Assembly (NCBI GenBank): GCA_017513365.1
Contig: JAFXFY010000172.1
Coordinates: 1-9,456, forward strand
DNA length: 9,456 nt
Direction of reading: 5' to 3'
Origin: Alphaproteobacteria bacterium
GTDB lineage: Bacteria; Pseudomonadota; Alphaproteobacteria; CAAHEQ01; UBA3637
Both the position numbers and the translations under genes were made by a program. How positions within the stretch are numbered: the stretch's first letter is position 1; each line of letters starts with the position of its first letter. Below the pieces are notes generated by a model. The model was given only the letters and a program-made list of their open reading frames with translations, searched no databases and had not been told where the DNA came from. Below, in pieces: positions 6,845 to 9,456 of the stretch.

Positions 6845-7414
6845 ATGAAAAAATTATGGATTTGTTTATTTGGATTGTTATTAAGCGGATGTTTTGCCGG
6901 CACAACAAAAGAATCAACTTTTTATGCGTTAAAGGTGGACGGAGGCGCTATAACCTATACGACGCCCAAAATATCCGTAAATGTGGAAAATGTGCGTATT
7001 CCGGCCTCAATTGATAAACCACAAATCGTTACCATGAACGCAAATGGTGTTGAGCTTGAAATTCACGAATTGGATCGTTGGAGCGAACCTTTAAGTTTTA
7101 TGATTGCCGGCACTTTGGCTGATGACATGGCCCTGTACTTACCGAAGGCAACCGTAAAAAACGGCGGAGATGTTTTTGAAACATTTACCTACACCGTTTC
7201 GGTTGATGTGATTAAATTTATCGGTAATGGCAAAGAAGCGACACTAGATGCTTGGTGGACAGTTCGAGATATAAATGAGACGAAAGTATTGTCAGGACGC
7301 GCCACCTATTCAGAACCCACAACCCAAAGTTATGTGGATTTAGCCACGGCTCAAAGTAAAATGGTCAGTTTATTGGCCCGTGACATTTCCAAAAAAATTG
7401 CCGCTTTAAAATAA
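6845..7414 (+). CDS. PqiC-like ABC-type transport auxiliary lipoprotein
   Basis: A 189-residue lipoprotein. The signal peptide ends in the lipobox LLSGC with Cys16 as the lipidated residue. The motifs STFYALK (25-31), VRIPASIDKPQIV and the downstream LDRWSEPL are the conserved landmarks of the ABC_trans_aux/PqiC family (DUF330). The residue after Cys16 is Phe, not Asp, so it should be sorted to the outer membrane if the usual Lol rule holds. There it would receive the distal end of the MCE conduit. It starts 1 base after the MCE gene stop, with AAGGGAAA upstream. No MlaC-like soluble carrier gene is in the window, and this lipoprotein may stand in for the outer-membrane end of the path. Confidence 0.88.
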   Translation: MKKLWICLFGLLLSGCFAGTTKESTFYALKVDGGAITYTTPKISVNVENVRIPASIDKPQIVTMNANGVELEIHELDRWSEPLSFMIAGTLADDMALYLPKATVKNGGDVFETFTYTVSVDVIKFIGNGKEATLDAWWTVRDINETKVLSGRATYSEPTTQSYVDLATAQSKMVSLLARDISKKIAALK

Positions 7415-7423
7415 GGATATACG

Positions 7424-8356
7424 ATGGATAATTTCCCTCCGATTTACACAATTAAAGGAGCCCATTTAAGTTTTGGGCTTCATCCATTATTTACCGGTCT
7501 GGATTTAGTTATCGGCCGGTCGGATAAAACGTGTCTCATCGGCCGAAACGGGTCGGGAAAATCAACGCTGTTAAAAGTTATTGCCGGTGTTATAGAACCG
7601 GACAAAGGGGAAATTTTTATTCAGCCTGGGACAAAAATCGCCTATATGCCTCAAGAGTCCGATTTCAAGGGCTATGCTACATTAAAGGATGTTATTTTAT
7701 CGGGGCTGGATGAACACAGAGCCGATGAAGATTATCGGGCCGATATTTTAATCGGGCAGTTGGATATTGCCTCGGCACAAAATCCCGAAACGGCATCCGG
7801 CGGAGAACGCAAAAAAGCGGCATTGGCAAAAGCACTGATTGGGGAACCGGATATCTTATTATTAGATGAACCAACGAACCATTTGGATATTGCCACCATT
7901 GAAAAATTGGAAGAAATCATCAATAATTTTAAAGGGGCCGTCATTGTTATCAGCCACGACCGAGCTTTTTTAAATCATATTTCAACCTCTACCATTTGGT
8001 TAGACCGAGGTATTTTACGGGCCAACGACAAAGGCTTTGCTCACTTTGAACAGTGGCAAGAACAAATCATTAACCAAGAAATCATTGAGCAAAAAAACTT
8101 ACTCAAAAAAATTGAAGAAGAAACAGAATGGCTACATAAAGGCGTAACGGCCAGACGCAAACGCAACATGGGCAGATTACGTCGTTTACAACAATTACGC
8201 TTAGAGCGCAAAGAACAAATCAAACAAACCGGTTCGGTCAACTTGACCATTGATAAGGGTGAAATCTTGTCCAAAATGATTGTGGAAACAAAGCATATTT
8301 ACAAATCATTTGGGGATAGAGAACTAGTTAAAGACTTTACCATTCGTATCTTATGA
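7424..8356 (+). CDS. uup: ABC-F ATPase Uup, N-terminal half, ended by an in-frame TGA
   Basis: The first half of an ABC-F protein. NBD1 has Walker A GRNGSGKST (40-48), signature ASGGERKKA (124-132), Walker B ILLLDEPTNHLD (144-155, Glu149) and His178. The helical linker that follows carries WLHKGVTARRKRN (236-248), a mark of the Uup branch. The start has TAAGGA about 9 bases upstream, made by the previous gene's stop codon. Codon 311 is TGA (8354-8356), in the strand just before the second Walker A; homologues have Arg there (VLRGD-like), so CGA to TGA is a single transition. The other frame has no lesion up to 9253 and the joined protein of 609 residues matches the normal Uup length (about 635). 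ABC-F proteins bind ribosomes; Uup is linked to 50S/branched DNA processing. Truncated here, it would lack NBD2 and should be inactive. Confidence 0.9.
   Translation: MDNFPPIYTIKGAHLSFGLHPLFTGLDLVIGRSDKTCLIGRNGSGKSTLLKVIAGVIEPDKGEIFIQPGTKIAYMPQESDFKGYATLKDVILSGLDEHRADEDYRADILIGQLDIASAQNPETASGGERKKAALAKALIGEPDILLLDEPTNHLDIATIEKLEEIINNFKGAVIVISHDRAFLNHISTSTIWLDRGILRANDKGFAHFEQWQEQIINQEIIEQKNLLKKIEEETEWLHKGVTARRKRNMGRLRRLQQLRLERKEQIKQTGSVNLTIDKGEILSKMIVETKHIYKSFGDRELVKDFTIRIL
8354..8356 (+). other. In-frame TGA interrupting uup
   Basis: The codon lies between ATC TTA and GGC AAC AAA, and both sides keep the same frame and strong ABC-F homology. TGA is also the natural stop of mlaE, mlaF and the Nudix gene, the first two in tight ATGA overlaps, and Trp is written TGG elsewhere, so a code change of UGA to Trp is not supported. 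The neighbouring residues fit Arg, one base away as CGA. Confidence 0.9.
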
Positions 8357-9253
8357 GGCAACAAAATCGGTATTGTGGGGCCCAATGGCGCCGGTAAAAC
8401 AACGCTGATTAAATTGATGACCAAACGATTAGAACCCGACCAAGGATTTGTGCGAATTGCCAAAAATTTGGAAGAGGCTTACTTTGACCAAAATCGTATT
8501 ACATTAGACCCGACAAAAACACTGTGGAAAACTTTGTGTCCTGAGGGCGACCACATTTTTGTGAGAGGGCATTATCGCCATGTCGTGGCATATTTAAAGG
8601 ACTTTTTATTTACCTCTGCACAAGCCAAAACGCCGGTTGGGGCTTTATCCGGTGGTGAAAAAAATCGGTTAATGTTGGCTTTGGCACTGGCAAAACCATC
8701 CAACTTTTTGGTATTGGACGAACCAACCAACGATTTGGATATGGATACACTGGATTTGTTGCAAGAGGCTTTGGACGAATATACCGGCACCATTTTAATC
8801 GTCAGCCATGATAGAGATTTCTTAGATAAAGTATGCACCTCGTTATTATATATGAAAGGGGACGGCACCATTACCGAATATGTCGGGACTTATTCTGATT
8901 TATTGGCCGGTGAAAAAGAAAGGGCCTTAAATGCTCAGAAAAAAACAACTGTTAAAAAGGTGGTTAAGACAGCGTCTGTGGCTGAAGTGCCGGCCTCCCC
9001 TGCCCCCAAAAAGAAACTCAGCTTTAAAGAACAACACCTGCTGAAAACACTGCCTGCGGAAATTGAAAAATTGCAAACACGCGTTGCGCATTTAGAGGAT
9101 AAATTAAATGACCCGACTTTTTACGCCCAAAATCCGGATGAATTTAATAAAACGACCATTGATTTAACAACAGCCAAAGAACAACTGGAAACGGCGGAAA
9201 TGACGTGGTTAGAATTGGAAATTTTACAAGAAGAAATCAATCAAAAATCATAA
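8357..9253 (+). pseudogene. uup: ABC-F ATPase Uup, C-terminal half, separated from its start by the TGA
   Basis: This continues the Uup frame without change. NBD2 has Walker A GPNGAGKTT (directly after a strand NKIGIV), signature LSGGEKNRL, Walker B FLVLDEPTNDLD and a His in VSHDRDFLD. A Lys-rich linker with a run of Ala/Pro leads to the C-terminal coiled coil beginning KLSFKEQHLLKTLPAEIEK, with LEDKLNDPTFY and ELEILQEE, as in the Uup C-terminal DNA/ribosome-binding domain. The earliest possible restart, GTG at 8375, would begin one residue before Walker A and has no ribosome binding site, so independent translation is unlikely. The gene therefore depends on readthrough or a sequence correction. 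It ends in TAA at 9251-9253 with no hairpin terminator behind it. Confidence 0.8.
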
Positions 9254-9266
9254 AAACAAAAAAATA

Positions 9267-9295
9267 TTGACAAACACTTTAAAATATACTACACT
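9267..9295 (+). promoter_or_regulatory. Sigma70-like promoter of the last, partial gene
   Basis: A perfect TTGACA (9267-9272) and TACACT (9290-9295) are spaced by 17 bases, the same layout as the promoter at 4166. It begins 14 bases after the uup stop. A leader of about 45 bases follows, which includes an AAGGAG at 9335-9340. Confidence 0.6.
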
Positions 9296-9347
9296 ATCTC
9301 CTGTTTTTTGTAAAACTAAGACATTAACGAAAAAAAGGAGTTTATTT

Positions 9348-9456
9348 ATGACACGCAAAACAACTAAACGGGATATCGAAAATTTATTAAGCAAGATTCG
9401 AGAAAATAAAGTTTCCAACAAAAATGATTCAAAAAAATATATTGATATTAACGTAC
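9348..9456 (+). CDS. N-terminus of an unidentified gene, cut by the right edge
   Basis: The ATG at 9348 has AAGGAG 7 bases upstream and an own promoter, so the start is reliable. Only 36 codons are visible and no stop is reached. The N-terminus is hydrophilic, rich in Lys and Asn, with no signal peptide; MTRKTTKRDIENLLSKI would form a basic helix, as in many DNA- or RNA-binding proteins, but the family cannot be named from so little. Confidence 0.6.
   Translation, partial: MTRKTTKRDIENLLSKIRENKVSNKNDSKKYIDINV

Noticed and set aside
8354..8356. UGA read as tryptophan (alternative genetic code) or selenocysteine
   Set aside because: TGA is the real stop of mlaE and mlaF in ATGA overlaps, Trp is TGG in the genes read here, the position is Arg in homologues, and nothing suggests selenium chemistry in an ABC-F strand.
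8375..9253. The second half of uup as an independent gene starting at GTG 8375
   Set aside because: No ribosome binding site, and the start would fall one residue before Walker A, cutting off the first strands of the fold.

Overview
The window looks like a chromosomal segment of a low-GC Gram-negative bacterium, most likely a host- or gut-associated alphaproteobacterium. The reasons are the AT-rich bases and codons, an outer-membrane autotransporter, a lipid-transport (MCE) operon whose permease carries its own STAS domain, and a PqiC-type auxiliary lipoprotein. The lineage is inferred from gene content only; there is no rRNA or other marker.

Layout. Bases 1-244 (+) hold the 3' end of a gene that enters from the left edge, a short lysine-rich helical tail with at best a weak likeness to the exonuclease VII large subunit. 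It converges with a Nudix hydrolase (250-651, -). Directly upstream of the Nudix start is a perfect UUCG hairpin with a U-run, which looks like the terminator of the next minus-strand gene. That gene is a subtilisin-family (S8) autotransporter (about 686-3651, -) with a signal peptide, an ankyrin-like stretch, a hydrophobic Gly/Ala-rich segment, an Asp/Gly linker, the protease domain and an outer-membrane beta-barrel. It is split by a -1 frameshift near 1796, so the barrel lies in a separate frame. A 200-base AT-rich divergent region with promoters on both strands follows, then a small secreted helical protein of unknown function (3854-4120, +) with its own promoter and terminator.

From 4166 a sigma70-like promoter drives a compact operon: STAS-MlaE permease, MlaF ATPase, MCE-domain MlaD, a PqiC-type lipoprotein, and then the ABC-F ATPase Uup. 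The first three overlap by ATGA, and the remaining gaps are 1 and 9 bases. Together the first four genes should form an inner-membrane ABC complex (permease plus ATPase) with a periplasmic MCE ring and an outer-membrane lipoprotein, moving lipids across the envelope. Uup is a cytosolic, translation-linked ATPase and is probably only a co-transcribed passenger. Its reading frame is cut by an in-frame TGA at 8354, exactly where the family has an Arg. After Uup, another promoter and a good ribosome binding site start an unidentified gene that runs off the right edge (9348-9456).

The most notable facts are the two single-base lesions in otherwise intact long genes (A deletion in the autotransporter, CGA to TGA in uup), the hairpin placed between a GGAGG and the Nudix start codon, and the ankyrin-like/hydrophobic module in front of the secreted protease. 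I do not see a clearly new defence or mobile system here; there is no insertion sequence, CRISPR, tRNA or rRNA.
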